Of a stretch of 64,000 bases of DNA, positions 12,449 to 23,336 are shown one piece after another (positions within the stretch are counted from its first letter, which is position 1; each line of letters opens with the position of its first letter). The stretch comes from Myxocyprinus asiaticus. Lineage: Eukaryota; Chordata; Actinopteri; Cypriniformes; Catostomidae. The DNA is taken from NCBI RefSeq assembly GCF_019703515.2, contig NC_059373.1, positions 20,236,281 to 20,300,280 on the forward strand, read 5' to 3'. Under the pieces are notes generated by a model. That model saw nothing but the letters and a program-made list of their open reading frames with translations, had not been told where the DNA came from and did no database searches. A program made the translations under genes and the position numbers.

Positions 12449-12697
12449 GTGTCACCCTAATTAAATACATATCAAGCGAACTTCTGATTGCAGAATTAAA
12501 TAATATATTCTATAAAATATTTTCTTATTTAAACAGCTTTAATGTAGCTATTTTTTGTTATTAACTTGTAATAATGTGTAGCTAACTATTTTTTTTTTTT
12601 TAAAACAGCAGCTGTAGTTTGACTACTTTAAATTATGAGTAGCTTGTAGCTTGTGAAGCTACAGTTTCAAAGTAGCTTTCGCAACACTGCAGAGTAA
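12449..12697. mobile_element. fragment of an unclassified repeat
   Basis: It contains GAGTAGCTTGTAGCTTGTGA and CTACAGTTTCAAAGTAGC, partly echoed at 62390-62480. It may have cut off the Tc1 element on its left. The superfamily is unknown. Confidence 0.4.
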
Positions 12698-12867
12698 CAC
12701 CCACAATGCCTCTGTAACCAATCAAATCATTAGAAATGAAAGCTTCTAAAGTGAAAAAATTAAGTCACACAATCAACTGTGTTTTCATGATCAATCACTG
12801 TAGTCAGTAATACAAATTCAACAGTACTGTGTGTCGTGAGCTCCTGGATGGTGACTCAGATACTGAC

Positions 12868-12986
12868 CTTTTCACTGGCACGTCACCGGTCTGTTCATCT
12901 ACATAGTCCTGTTTGAGCTCCTCGTCTACATCACTGTCACTGTCATAATCCTGATACACACTCTTCTCCAGCTCATCTGACTCATA
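12868..12986 (-). CDS. vps50: vps50 internal exon 8 of 10, acidic linker
   Basis: The exon has 119 nt: 39 codons plus two bases. It reads [20 protein letters not shown] and continues [19 protein letters not shown]. It is strongly acidic with YDSDSD repeats, a likely disordered hinge with possible casein-kinase-type sites (inference). The same acidic stretch followed by DYVDEQTGD is known in other vertebrate VPS50 proteins. The acceptor is tccttag and the donor gtcagt. Confidence 0.95.
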
Positions 12987-14050
12987 CTAAGGAGAGAGTG
13001 AATAGGACATAAAAGTAGAGAAAAGTGAAAGATAAATGAAACAGAAAAATCAAATGGTCAGAACAAAGAAGAAAACTGATCTGTGAAATGAGGAATTACA
13101 ATAAGCATATTACAAAGAAATAGCACAATGATTCAGTCTTTATTCTCTGAGGTTTAGAGCTGGCCTTGAAATTAAATGCCTTTGATGTATCGCTGTCAAA
13201 TAATGTACAGAGAATTCGACATGAATAAATAGGTAACCTGGGAATGATCCCTCCAGTAATTGAAGAACATAACTGAATATAAAGATAATGTTAAAACCAT
13301 GGGTGGACATTTCACATTGTCTCTGGTTACGAACAAAACAGTGTGGAATAATTATGTCACTTTCCAGAATGCAACTCATCTTGTTCGCCCTGGGTAAAAG
13401 CATTCTACCAAGGGCTTTTGCGCTCTGTTATCAACATACAGCCTTTGCTTTCATTACAACAATATAACCAGATACGGCATACAGTGTGTTGATAATGATG
13501 AGTACACTCCATTTAGCAACAGTGCCCTCTGTCAACAGTTATAAGGACAATAAGCAACTTAACGCTCCAAAATATTTACATGCAATCTAATTTTCACTTC
13601 TATTTATTTTCTCATTTCAGCAGTAATCTAGTGCTGCAAGCACAGAATATTGAATGTCATTTTAGTAAGCAAGCATCTGATAAACCCATCCATGTAAATG
13701 TAAATGATAATAAAATCCTCATTTGAACAAGCCTGATGGCAAGCAACATAACATAAACTCTGATGCACTGATGAAATACAGAGGAAACGGTCCCATAAGT
13801 TAGCAAAGAGTTTATGTGGTGAAGAAAATAGTCAATTTAATTTAAATCTAATTACACAACAGTTAGCGCAGGTCTCTTGAATGAACGGTCACCTTCCTCG
13901 TGCCTATGGCAGAATTAAGGTCATGCTGATATTCAGTACAACAGTGCTCTTTCATGTGTGATATTGCTTAATCAAAACACACAATTAAACTGTTATTACA
14001 TGTTTAGTAACAATGTAATAAACATGCAACTACACCATAACAATACATAC
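12987..14050. other. vps50 intron, nothing recognised
   Basis: Intron between exons 7 and 8 of the set; no repeat was identified. Confidence 0.5.
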
Positions 14051-14227
14051 CCCATTAGAGGCCAGGACATCATCCGTTTCCTCTTCTTTATTGTCTATCT
14101 GCATCTCAAAGGGGTTTCCACCCTGTAGGTACTGCCCAAAGAGAGAAACCTCCACGAGATCTGTGGATTCTGGTTGTCTGCTTGGAGATACTGATGGAGA
14201 TCGACACTGACCCATGAACTTAAACTC
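14051..14227 (-). CDS. vps50: vps50 internal exon 7 of 10
   Basis: The exon has 177 nt, 59 codons, with phase 0 at both ends. It begins [20 protein letters not shown], continues [20 protein letters not shown] and ends TDDVLASNG. The [11 protein letters not shown] segment is a serine-proline linker that may be phosphorylated (inference). [12 protein letters not shown] is conserved. The acceptor is cttattcag and the donor gtatgt. Because the length is divisible by three and both borders are in phase 0, skipping it would keep the frame. Confidence 0.95.
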
Positions 14228-15444
14228 CTGAATAAGATGAACAAATAAAAAGGGATTCATCATATTTTAGTTTGCTTAATGTCGTATCATATAGATCAAA
14301 CACCTATTAAGGAAGTTGATCTATCACATGATAAATCAAATGTTGGCATATGTTCAGAGAATCTTAAATTGCCACAGAGAAGTGTGCCTGGAGTAGAATG
14401 CTAATGCAGCGAGGTCAATATTATAAAGGGCCTTGTAGACTCAGACCTAACAATGTTTCCCATCAAAGTCAGTGGTTTACCATGAAAGATTGCAGATTGC
14501 TTAATGGACATCTATATTTGCTGCCTGAAAGACTAAAGGGTCGAAGAGTCTGCCAAAACGGCCAAAGAGTCACTTTCAAAGAGAGTCAGCCATTAACAAC
14601 AACAAAACCACTAGCGGTGCAATAAGGTTATGTCCAGCGATACTACCAGCAGGAGTGAAGACACTGGAGCACATATGAACCATGTCCTATGAGGTCCTGT
14701 TGTAGAGAGTAGGCAAAGTCCTTTTAAGGCAAGTCAGGCCAATGAATGTAATGCTGCTAGGCAGCCTGCAGGATGCTATTTTCTATGGACACAAGAACAG
14801 TTCCTATCTACTGTACTTGAATCGGGAAGGATCGAAATCTCCAAAAAGGTTGTCAAGATAACAAACTAATAACATATTTTAAATCAGAAATAAAATCTAA
14901 TGACAATCATATCATTAATTGTGTTCTTTAGCTGAGATCATGCTAAAAAACACTTTTTTCAGTCTGGTCCAACTGATGCACAAGTGCGTTCTTGATGAAA
15001 TCTGACAGGCGATGTCTCTATGAAAAGGGGACTGGCTCTTTAAACTGTTAATTTCACCCATTTGTAAGTTCTGTATACCAGTGACCCATCTCATTCTATA
15101 GACCATTTCAAGGTAACATATTTTCTCAAAGAACATTAAACGTTTACCTGAAGTGACTTATCCAGATGTGTTGCTGATTCTGAGCATTGACGCAAGAGAG
15201 GCGACAAAATTGTATTGTAGTTTAGATGCTCATAATTATTTCCTAAGCGGAGAGATCAGGAATATTGGAGCACTCCTATTATAAGCAATAAAGCCGTTCA
15301 ATGAAGCTGTCTGTGTGGACAAGGTAAGGATTCCCCTTTTCTTGTCTTTTTCTGCTACTCCAGCTACTCTGAGAAGTTAGCAGTTTGATACTGCAGATAT
15401 TACTGACTTTTGTTTGATAAATTGCTTGTCATGTTCCTCATTTG
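14228..15444. other. vps50 intron, nothing recognised
   Basis: No element was recognised. Short open frames at 14398-14625 and 14915-15136 show no similarity I can name. Confidence 0.45.
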
Positions 15445-15490
15445 TAAGTCATTTTGTATAAAAGCATATGCTAAATGACTAAATGTAATA
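15445..15490 (+). repeat. SINE 3' tail fragment
   Basis: The words TAAGTCATTTTGTATAAAAG and CTAAATGACTAAATGTAA match the 3' part of the V-SINE-like copy at 17809-18013 in the other orientation. The tRNA-like head is absent, as in a 5'-truncated insertion. Confidence 0.55.
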
Positions 15491-15813
15491 GTTAATTACT
15501 TGCACAGCTCAATTCAATATAATGGGAGCGATCACTTTTAGAGCTCTACCTCGCAAAATTACAATTAGTTGCCATAAATTTAGTTCACCCACCAGACGTA
15601 AGATGTGTGCTGCTACATATACTACAGTTGTTAGTACTGCACCTATCAAGCCGTCTCGTTTCACTGCTGCAATTCATGCATCCATTGCTTGTTCGGAGAT
15701 CTAAACACTTTAATTTCTGTCAGTTCCAGGCATCCAGGGAGCATCCAGCCACCAAACAACATGGTTTACATTTTAATTATGACATTTTATGACAAACGTG
15801 TTAACGTTATTAC

Positions 15814-16444
15814 AGGAATGTTCCGGGTTCAGTACAATTTAGGCTCAATCGACAGCATTTGTGGCATAATGTTGATAACCACAAAAATTAATTTAGACTA
15901 GTTCCTCTTTTTCTTAAAAAAAAAAACGAAAAAAAAAAAACGAGGTTACGGTGATGTACTTACAATGGAAGTGAATGTGGCCAATTTTTTTACATTAAAA
16001 TACTCACTGTTTCAAAAGTATAGCCCCAAGACAAAGGATATGCGTGTAAGCATGATTTTAGTGTGATAAAATCACTTACTAACCTTGTCTGTGTAAAGTT
16101 ATAGCCAATTTTACAACTTTCGTTACCATAATAATGTAACGTCAACAAACCCTAAAACCCTTAAACGACTGTAAAAATGACAATCTAAACCATTTTACAG
16201 CTCAAATAATATGTGAGTTTTAACAGAAGAATTAATGCAAGTACTTTTATAAAATTATAAGCTTGTGTTTAAACCCTCCAAAAATTGGCCTCATTCACTT
16301 TCATTGTAAGTGCCATTCTGTAACCTTGATTTTTGTTTTTTCTTTAAAGAAAAGGAGGAGTTGAAATAAATTTTTGTGGTAACCAATATTATGCCACAAA
16401 TGCTGTCGATTGAGTTTAACTTGTACTGAACTCGGAACATTCCT
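15814..16444. mobile_element. TTAA-target MITE with long inverted ends, copy 1
   Basis: The left end AGGAATGTTCCGGGTTCAGT mirrors the right end ACTGAACTCGGAACATTCCT; the mirror continues inward through GACAGCATTTGTGGCATAAT. It is followed by TTAA (16445-16448), and the left flank TTAC (15810-15813) looks like a mutated TTAA. There is no coding content. The inner part includes repeated CATTCACTT-like words. Confidence 0.85.
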
Positions 16445-16448
16445 TTAA

Positions 16449-17054
16449 AGGGTTAGTTCACTCACTTTCTTTCTTTAGCATAACACAAACAAAGATTTTT
16501 AGAGGAATATCTCAGCTCTGTAGGTCCATACAATGCAAGTGAATAGTGATCAGACCTTTGTAGCTCCAAAAATCACATAAAGGAAACATAAAAGTTATCC
16601 ATAAGACTCCTGTGGTTAAATCCATATCTTCAGAAGTGATATAACAGGTGTGGGTGAGAAACAGAATAATATTTAATTAATTTTTTAGTTTCAGATGTGA
16701 AAATGAAACTAAACAGGCACCACATGTGACTTTCAGATGTAGAAGTGAAAGAGGAGACAGAGTAAAAAGGACTTAAATTTTTTTATCTGTTTCTCGTCCA
16801 CACCTATTATATTGCTTCTAAAGATAAGGATTTAACCACTGGAGTCTTATGGATTACTTCTTTTTATTTATGTGATTTTTGGAGCTACAAAGATCTGATC
16901 ACTATTCACTTGCATTGTGAGGACCAAAAGAGCTGAGATATTCCTCTAAAAATGTTTGTTTGTTTGTTTTCAGCTGAATAAAGAAAGTGGTACTGGGATG
17001 GCATGAGGGTGAGTAAATGATGAGAAAATTTTAATTTTTAGGTGAATTATCCCT
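16449..17054. mobile_element. TTAA-target MITE (GTTCACC family), complete
   Basis: Ends AGGGTTAGTTCACT and GTGAATTATCCCT mirror each other, with TTAA outside both (16445-16448 and 17055-17058). The two halves also mirror internally: GAATAGTGATCAGACCTTTG near 16540 against AAGATCTGATCACTATTCAC near 16890. It could form a long hairpin. Partial relatives lie at 8185, 24318, 51640 and 53896. Confidence 0.88.
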
Positions 17055-17058
17055 TTAA

Positions 17059-17808
17059 CGCTTATCGCATTAAAGTCTATACATGAAGTGTCTCCTGCTG
17101 TTGTTTTGAATGAGTTTGAAAACTAGCAGGAAATGTTCAAGGGACAAAGATGTCACTTCCTAACAGTCCTTGAAATGATCTATACAGTCTCTGATGTAGG
17201 CAAGATGGAGGGCTAATTAATGCCACTGTGAGTGATTTCACTGCTCTATATGATTTGTCCCTGCAAAACCAAAAATGATGGAAAACCATGTCAGAAATTG
17301 TCAGGATTCTAAATTAGCTTGATTCATGCACTGATAATCATTTGATTCATTCACTGATTAGTCATTCATCTTGTACATGATATGATACATATGACATTTA
17401 TTTTTAGCAGCAAGCAAACCAAATCATTGTTAATTAAAATGTAATTGTATTATAATACAAATCTATAAATCGCTGTATGTGTAAACAAGGCATGAGGCAG
17501 AGAAATAGCTCTTACAATTCTGAATGTAATGAGTACACATCTCTCCAAAAAGAAATGGATAAAAAGATAAATCTGCAATATTGTCTATTAAAAAAAATCA
17601 ACAATTAGGCTGAAATGGTGAAAGAGCAAAAGCTTTGAGCAGTATCGCTAAGTGACCTGAAACTCTTCACAGTTAAACCGCTTTGCACTTCAGAGCAGCA
17701 GCAGGAAGCCGTTATGCAAATGAGGCTCATTAAAGAGGACCACTAATACGCCACTCACTGATGTTTATCTACCACATGAACTAGTGGCATTTCTTTGACA
17801 AAATACCT
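17059..17808. other. vps50 intron, nothing recognised
   Basis: No element or exon was recognised. Confidence 0.45.
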
Positions 17809-18013
17809 ACATTTTTACATTTTATGCATTTGGCAGACGTTTTTATCCAAAGTGACTTACAGTGCACTTATTACAGGGAACAATCCCCCTGGAGCAACCT
17901 GGAGTTAAGTGCCTTGCTCAAGGACACAATGGTGGTGGCTGTGGGGATCGAACCATCAACCTTCTGATTACCAGTTCAGTGCTTTAGTCCACTATGCCAC
18001 CACCACTACCTGT
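17809..18013 (-). mobile_element. tRNA-derived SINE resembling the V-SINE family
   Basis: On the minus strand an A box (GGCATAGTGGAC) and a B box (GGTTCGATCCC) are followed by the core GTCCTTGAGCAAGGCACTTA and the tail ACTTTGGATAAAAACGTCTG. An imperfect duplication (acaaaatacct at 17798-17808, acaaatacct at 18014-18023) flanks it. The boxes are intact enough to suggest past RNA polymerase III transcription; the family name is from memory of the core sequence. Confidence 0.8.
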
Positions 18014-18566
18014 ACAAATACCTGTATTTCCTGCACAAAAAAACAGTGTCCAGACCCTATTTAGCATACAATAATTGAAAGAGATGAATTTGGGTTTATT
18101 TGTCAGATACTCTCGGGTGAATATACAGTACTTGCCTCCCAGGGTGTCATTTGTTTTGAGACAGATGACACCCTGACTACAGGGGAGAATACAATCAGTG
18201 ATGACGCTTACCCTCATTTATCAAGCTGTCATGCCATTCCTGAGATTTAAACTGTAAAGTGCCCCATTACGGCAAAACAGGAAGTTTTATTTGGTTTAAA
18301 AAATCATCCACTGTGAATTAATCTCATTTCCTGCAAGGGCTCCGATAAAGAACACTTTCTGTCCCACTAACCTCCATGAGGAGGTGCCCCAATAAGTCTG
18401 ACGCTTGTCTTTGTGAAGCAAGTACAGGTCAAAAACTCTACCTTTACATTTAAATGTGAAACTTCAAAAATGATGCAATGCCAGTTGTTCCAGATTAGTC
18501 ATGATTGCAAAATGTCACAATGCTTCATTTCACTGCTGTCTTATTATCTGTGGAATTAGGACTTAC

Positions 18567-18657
18567 GTGGAGTTGGGCGATACTAAAGTTGTACTTCACA
18601 GGGCACAACTCCCATGTCTCATTTTCAAGAAACATTCGTAGCTCCTCCAGTCGAGTT
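18567..18657 (-). CDS. vps50: vps50 internal exon 6 of 10
   Basis: The exon has 91 nt: one base completes arginine, then 30 codons ending in phase 0. It reads [20 protein letters not shown] and continues [10 protein letters not shown]. The [14 protein letters not shown] stretch is strongly conserved in the family. The acceptor is cacacag and the donor gtaagt. A piggyBac-like element sits in the intron just upstream (19514-20540). Confidence 0.95.
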
Positions 18658-19509
18658 CTGTGTGGTTGCAAGGAGAAATGACAAGAGGTCAGCATCAGTC
18701 AACAGATGACCCTTTGCCAATCAACTCATTCAAGATTAAATGTGTTGACACTAATAGTTAGAGGAAAAGTAAATCTCAGAGGTTTGAGGAAAGACGGTAG
18801 TTGCGCTCTGATGAATGTCAGGATGGCCCGCTGTCAGACAAGGTCAATACCAGCAGGCTTGTACAAAATGTCAACATCAAACACTACGATTCACAATGAA
18901 CGCTACACGAGACACAAAGCTGAACATTACATTAAGTCTACCAGTAATCTTGACAGGTATCTAAACTGCTTTTGAAAAACAAAGCAGCAGAAGAAGTTTG
19001 CATGGGTTTTTTGGATTCAAATGAGACACAGTGTTATTCAACGACACAACAGGGTGGGCCGGGAGTTTGACATTTATCAAATATAAATCCCTTCACGTTT
19101 TTCGAATGTAATATTTTTATACACGTATAAATTTACCACTATCAGCGTTTGAAGGAGAAACGGATGTAAAATATAAGTTTTTTCCTCTTAGCCAGAGGGC
19201 ACAATATATATTGTAATGACAGAATGTGTTAATGGAGACACAGTGACAGCAGAGATTAGGCATTCAGTGGGTTGACACATAATCGCTTTATGGATGCCAC
19301 CCAAGTGCTTGAATATTCAGAAATAATTGTAAAATTCTGCAAGAGATGCAGCGCCCTTCCTTTCGTCAAGCAGAAAATGTCTTTGTGCTACTGACTACAG
19401 CAAAGACTATCTACAAGAATGGACATTTGGTTGGCTGTCCTCTTTCCATGCTGGCTGTAGTACAGGGTTTTGAAGAACACATTTCAGACATGGGTATCTG
19501 ACAGGTAGT
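18658..19509. other. vps50 intron, nothing recognised
   Basis: No element was recognised. Confidence 0.45.
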
Positions 19510-19513
19510 TTAA

Positions 19514-20540
19514 CCCTATAACGCTGTAAGTATCAAATATGATACGCAACATTTGACGCCTCCTATTTCACTCTGTGTTCAAGCTGAAGAGCCAAAAAAC
19601 TTATGGTATGTAAGTTTCACATGATTATGGCACCATCTAGTGGTTATTTGTTAAACAAGGCGGTTTCAATGTTTATATTGATCTATTTAAAATGGCGGTG
19701 GATTTGCACCAAAAGTGACTCTTATGTTGGGATAAATGAAAGCTTGTTTTAATAAAGTAAAAGTGACAGTAATTATTATATTATTACTGATATTTTAAAA
19801 TGAGTATTCGCTGAATATAAGCAACTTGTGCTAGGTTAAAATTTTGTAGATTATTTTATTGAAAAAGCCTGTTGAAATTTCATGTATCAAATATGATACA
19901 ACAGGCTTTTGAGTTATATCTCTCAATCACCATTCCTTTCCATTCATACCCACTAAAAAATATATAAAAAAAACACAGAGCTTTGAAAATTCTGACATAC
20001 TTTTTATAAGATATATCTAAAACGTGAACTAATATTTCTGTATATTTTCTTATATGCAGCCATTTTCCTTTTTTAAATGTCAATGTAGTGTTTGGTGCAT
20101 AAAATACATATGATAAAAATTGTTTATTGAAAAATGTATATTTTATTCATATTGTGTATGAACTGTGATACATTTCAATCCATATTTATAGACCAAGGAG
20201 AGGAAGTTGTCATGGCCAAACTCTCAAACATTTGGTATCTTTGAAAAGCCCAGGGAGTACTGTGATAATACCCCAAGATTTACCACTGTAGCATGTATGG
20301 GCTAAGAAAAACGTAAATAACAAATATCCTACACAAAAATTAATTGCTGGGCCTCAGGAGGATAATGACCTTTAAAGCCTAATGTATCAAATATGACACA
20401 TAAAAAAAAAAATTTTTTTTGGTTGGGGCAATTTGTTTTTTTGTTTTTTTACAATTTCTTTTTATAGTTTCTCTAATGGTACTACAAAAAGTAGAAAAAA
20501 ATAGAAATTTTGGACAATTCTTATGTCAGGCTTTACAGGG
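19514..20540. mobile_element. piggyBac-like non-autonomous element
   Basis: TTAA flanks both sides (19510-19513, 20541-20544). The ends CCCTATAACGC and, reversed, CCCTGTAAAGCC fit the CCC start of piggyBac termini. Kolobok elements also use TTAA and are the alternative. Inside, GTATCAAATATGATAC occurs at 19530 and 19884 and, with one change, at 20384. No transposase was found. Confidence 0.7.
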
Positions 20541-20929
20541 TTAACATGTAATTGTTTTGTACAACCCATTCTAGTTTTATACTAGCACAATATTGAGGTA
20601 GGGATAAAACCTACATGGAACAACATTCTGTTTGTCTTCTCAGGGCCTATCTACACACTGTGTGTCTTGACTGATGAAACTGCTATCCGATCGGGTATGC
20701 AAATTCCATTTACACTTATCCACAAAAATGGGTCTCCACAAAATATATATAAATCCGATCTACTACTCCCATGCAATACATATATCCCGTCAGATGTATT
20801 TCACTTCACTTGATGTGGCTCATATGGCAACTGTATTTTGTACTGACAACATCCTGAGTTAAAAGCTAATAAGAAACAGTTAACTGATGGTGAGTGAGGT
20901 CAGCTTGGGCCATGGGTCGCTAATCTCAC

Positions 20930-21028
20930 CTGTGATAGTTCTTAAAGTAGTTTACACTTTGTCTCTTAATGGATTCCTTCAAAACCTCTGACTTGCTGCC
21001 GCAGAATTCCTCTCCCACCTGCATCAAC
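20930..21028 (-). CDS. vps50: vps50 internal exon 5 of 10
   Basis: The exon has 99 nt. It completes an AG|G arginine codon, carries 32 full codons and leaves AG over. It reads [20 protein letters not shown] and continues [12 protein letters not shown], matching conserved VPS50 sequence. The acceptor is gctgacag and the donor gtgaga. Confidence 0.95.
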
Positions 21029-21458
21029 CTGTCAGCCGAGAGAGAAACAGAGGAATGGACAAGAGAAAAAGAGAAAACGACTGAACAACCACTAGGCGGG
21101 ATCAATGTAGGCTGGAAGAAAGTGCTATACTCATCTAATTAATCCTCAAAAGTTACTTTACATCACGTGTACAGGCAAGAGCAGAAAATAGCACCTCCAT
21201 TCACACAAGTCAGTGACCCTGAGACAGGATCACTATGGAGGGCTGTGGTTTCACACACAAAATGGCCTTTTAATTGAGCCATGTTAATGGGAATGACCAC
21301 GCCACCTGTCTAGCTGGGGAACAAACGGCCTCATTGATGCCCCCTGGCCCCGTTTTGTATTTGAGGGTGTTTCTCATGGGGCAGAAGGGAGGGGGCAATG
21401 GTACTGTTGGTCCTCGGAGGCCAATCCAATTAGCACTAATGAGTAAGTGAGCCCCTAC

Positions 21459-21553
21459 CTGCTGATAACATCCAGCACCACAATGAAGTCGTCATACTTG
21501 AAGTTGGACATGTCCGTTCCCAGTAAATAGGCTTTCACTTTCAATTGGACATC
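21459..21553 (-). CDS. vps50: vps50 internal exon 4 of 10
   Basis: The exon has 95 nt, starting in phase 0 and ending with two bases (AG) over. It reads [20 protein letters not shown] and continues [11 protein letters not shown], a conserved helical part of VPS50. The acceptor is gcccgcag and the donor gtaggg. The introns on both sides are short (127 and 430 bases), so exons 3 to 5 form a compact cluster at 20930-21772. Confidence 0.95.
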
Positions 21554-21680
21554 CTGCGGGCATAGAGAGGGGGATGAGGGGTGGGAGGGCGAGTCATTAA
21601 GCTAATCAAGGTTCCTAATGGTTCCTAAAGGAGGAACAGAGAACAAACAGAATTAAACAAGTAAAAAGCACGCTCCCTAC

Positions 21681-21772
21681 CTGCCAGATGCGTGTTAAAC
21701 CGTGTTCCAGCTTCTTTTTCATGTAACTGCGGCCCACATTGGATTCTTCTGAGCCCTCTTCAATGGAGCCAT
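21681..21772 (-). CDS. vps50: vps50 internal exon 3 of 10
   Basis: The exon has 92 nt. Its first two bases complete the codon begun by the previous exon (G plus AT, aspartate), followed by 30 full codons. It reads [20 protein letters not shown] and ends [10 protein letters not shown]. The acidic, serine-rich start is a linker, and the [13 protein letters not shown] end is conserved. The acceptor is tttgtag and the donor gtaggg. The exon lies only 127 bases from the next one, in contrast to the 26.6-kb intron before it. Confidence 0.95.
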
Positions 21773-21959
21773 CTACAAACACACAATTTGAATTCAGATA
21801 GGTTGTGAAAGGTTTGAAAAAAAAATTCATTCAGTTTTATTTAGCTTTGCAGTCATCACAATAACAAAGAGAGTTGCACTGGAACTCCTCAACCAGAAAA
21901 AAAAAAAACATATTAACCCAAACTTGACAAATACATAAAGACATTCCAATGGGGAGTTA

Positions 21960-21960
<1 letters not shown>

Positions 21961-22012
<52 letters not shown>

Positions 22013-22063
22013 TATATATATACATACATACACACACACACACATATATATACACACACACAC

Positions 22064-22132
<69 letters not shown>
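21961..22132. repeat. TA/CA microsatellite
   Basis: Long runs of TA alternate with CA and CATA blocks. Open frames here in several phases are artefacts of the repeat. Confidence 0.98.
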
Positions 22133-22136
<4 letters not shown>

Positions 22137-22730
22137 GATTATCCTCAACATTAAAACCACCTCCCTAATATTGTGTAGGTCCCCCTCTTGCCGCCAAAAC
22201 AGTGCTAACCCACATCTCAGAATAGCTGAGATGCTATTCTTCTCACCACAATTATACAGAGCAGTTATCTGAGTTACCGTAGACTATATCAGTTCGAAAC
22301 AGTCTGGCCATTCTCTGTTGACCTCTCTCATCAACAAGGCATTTCCGTCCACAGAACTGCCGCTCACTGGATGTTTTTTGTTTTTGGCACCATTTGGAGT
22401 AAATTCTAGAGACTGTTGTGCGTGAAAATCCCAGGAGATCAGCAGTTACAGAAATACTCAAACCGTCTGGCACCAACAATCATCCATGCGATTATCTAAT
22501 CAGCCAATGGTGTCGTAGCAGTGCAGTGCATAAAATCATGCAGATATGGGTCAGGAGCTTAAGTTAATGTTCACATCAACCATAAGAATGGGTAAACAAA
22601 TGTGATCTCAGTGATTTCAACCGTGGCATGATTGTTGGTGCCAGAAGATATGGGTTGGCGCTGTTTTGGCAGCATGAGGGGGACCTACACAATATTAGGC
22701 AGGTGGTTTTAATGTTGTGGCTGATCAGTG
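22133..22730. mobile_element. rearranged Tc1-like element
   Basis: The ends mirror each other over about 60-70 bases (CATTAAAACCACCTCCCTAA on the left, TTAGGCAGGTGGTTTTAATG on the right). The inside holds a minus-strand transposase fragment (22252-22479) and, from 22487 to 22645, a segment in the opposite orientation matching the leader and first codons of the 11888 element. GATTGTTGGTGCCAGA occurs at both joints in inverted orientation. Confidence 0.85.
22252..22479 (-). pseudogene. Tc1 transposase N-terminal fragment
   Basis: About 75 codons related to 11992-12440: GLSISVTADLLGFSRTTVSR, then CGRKCLVDERGQQRMARLF. It covers only the helix-turn-helix region. The start and the catalytic domain are missing, so it is not functional. 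Confidence 0.8.
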
Positions 22731-22748
22731 TGTGTATATATATACATA

Positions 22749-23282
22749 CACTACCGGTCAAAAGTTTTGAAACACTCATTCTTTTTTATAATTGTTTTTT
22801 CACATTTCAGAAAAATAGTAGTCATCAAAACTATGGAATAACATACATGGAACTATGGGAATTATGTTGTGGCTAAACAAAATCCAAAATAAATCAAAAC
22901 TGTGTTATATTTTAGCATCTTAAGTAGTCACCCTTTGCCTAGAATTTGCAGACATGTACTCTTGACATTTTCTCAACCAACTTCTTGAGGTATCACCCTG
23001 GGATGCTTTTTAAACAGTATTGAAGGAGTTCCCATCTATGTTGGGCACTTATTGGATGCTTTTCTTTATTATTTGGTCCAAGTCATCAATTAAAAAAAAA
23101 AAAAAAAAAAAAAAAGGATTATTAAATTTTATTTTATAATGAGATAAATTAATATGGTGGCACAATTATATTTTTGTCTACAAAACTAATTTCAAACATT
23201 TAAGCATACACCTTCAGATCAAAAGATCTTTAAGATCATGAGAAACATTTCAGTCGAGTGTTTCAAAACTTAGAACAGTAGA

Positions 23283-23283
<1 letters not shown>
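22749..23283. mobile_element. short Tc1 derivative (CACTACCGGTC ends), copy 2
   Basis: Same structure as 10700-11237, inserted after TA between microsatellite blocks. The right terminus is damaged (AACTTAGAACAGTAG instead of AACTTTTGACCGGTAG). The internal A tract is longer than in the other copies. Confidence 0.9.
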
Positions 23284-23335
<52 letters not shown>

Positions 23336-23336
23336 T
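23284..23336. repeat. GT/TA/CA microsatellite
   Basis: GT run, TA run, then CA run: a mirror arrangement that can pair with itself. Confidence 0.97.

Noticed and set aside
11992..12564. 190-codon frame as an intact host gene
   Set aside because: The first ~150 codons are a Tc1 DNA-binding region and the rest runs into unrelated repeat sequence. It lacks the catalytic domain.
21827..22168. Long open frames of alternating Tyr-Ile or Cys-Val on both strands
   Set aside because: They are translations of the TA/CA microsatellite and open in every phase. The same applies to 39222-39419 and 42702-43124.
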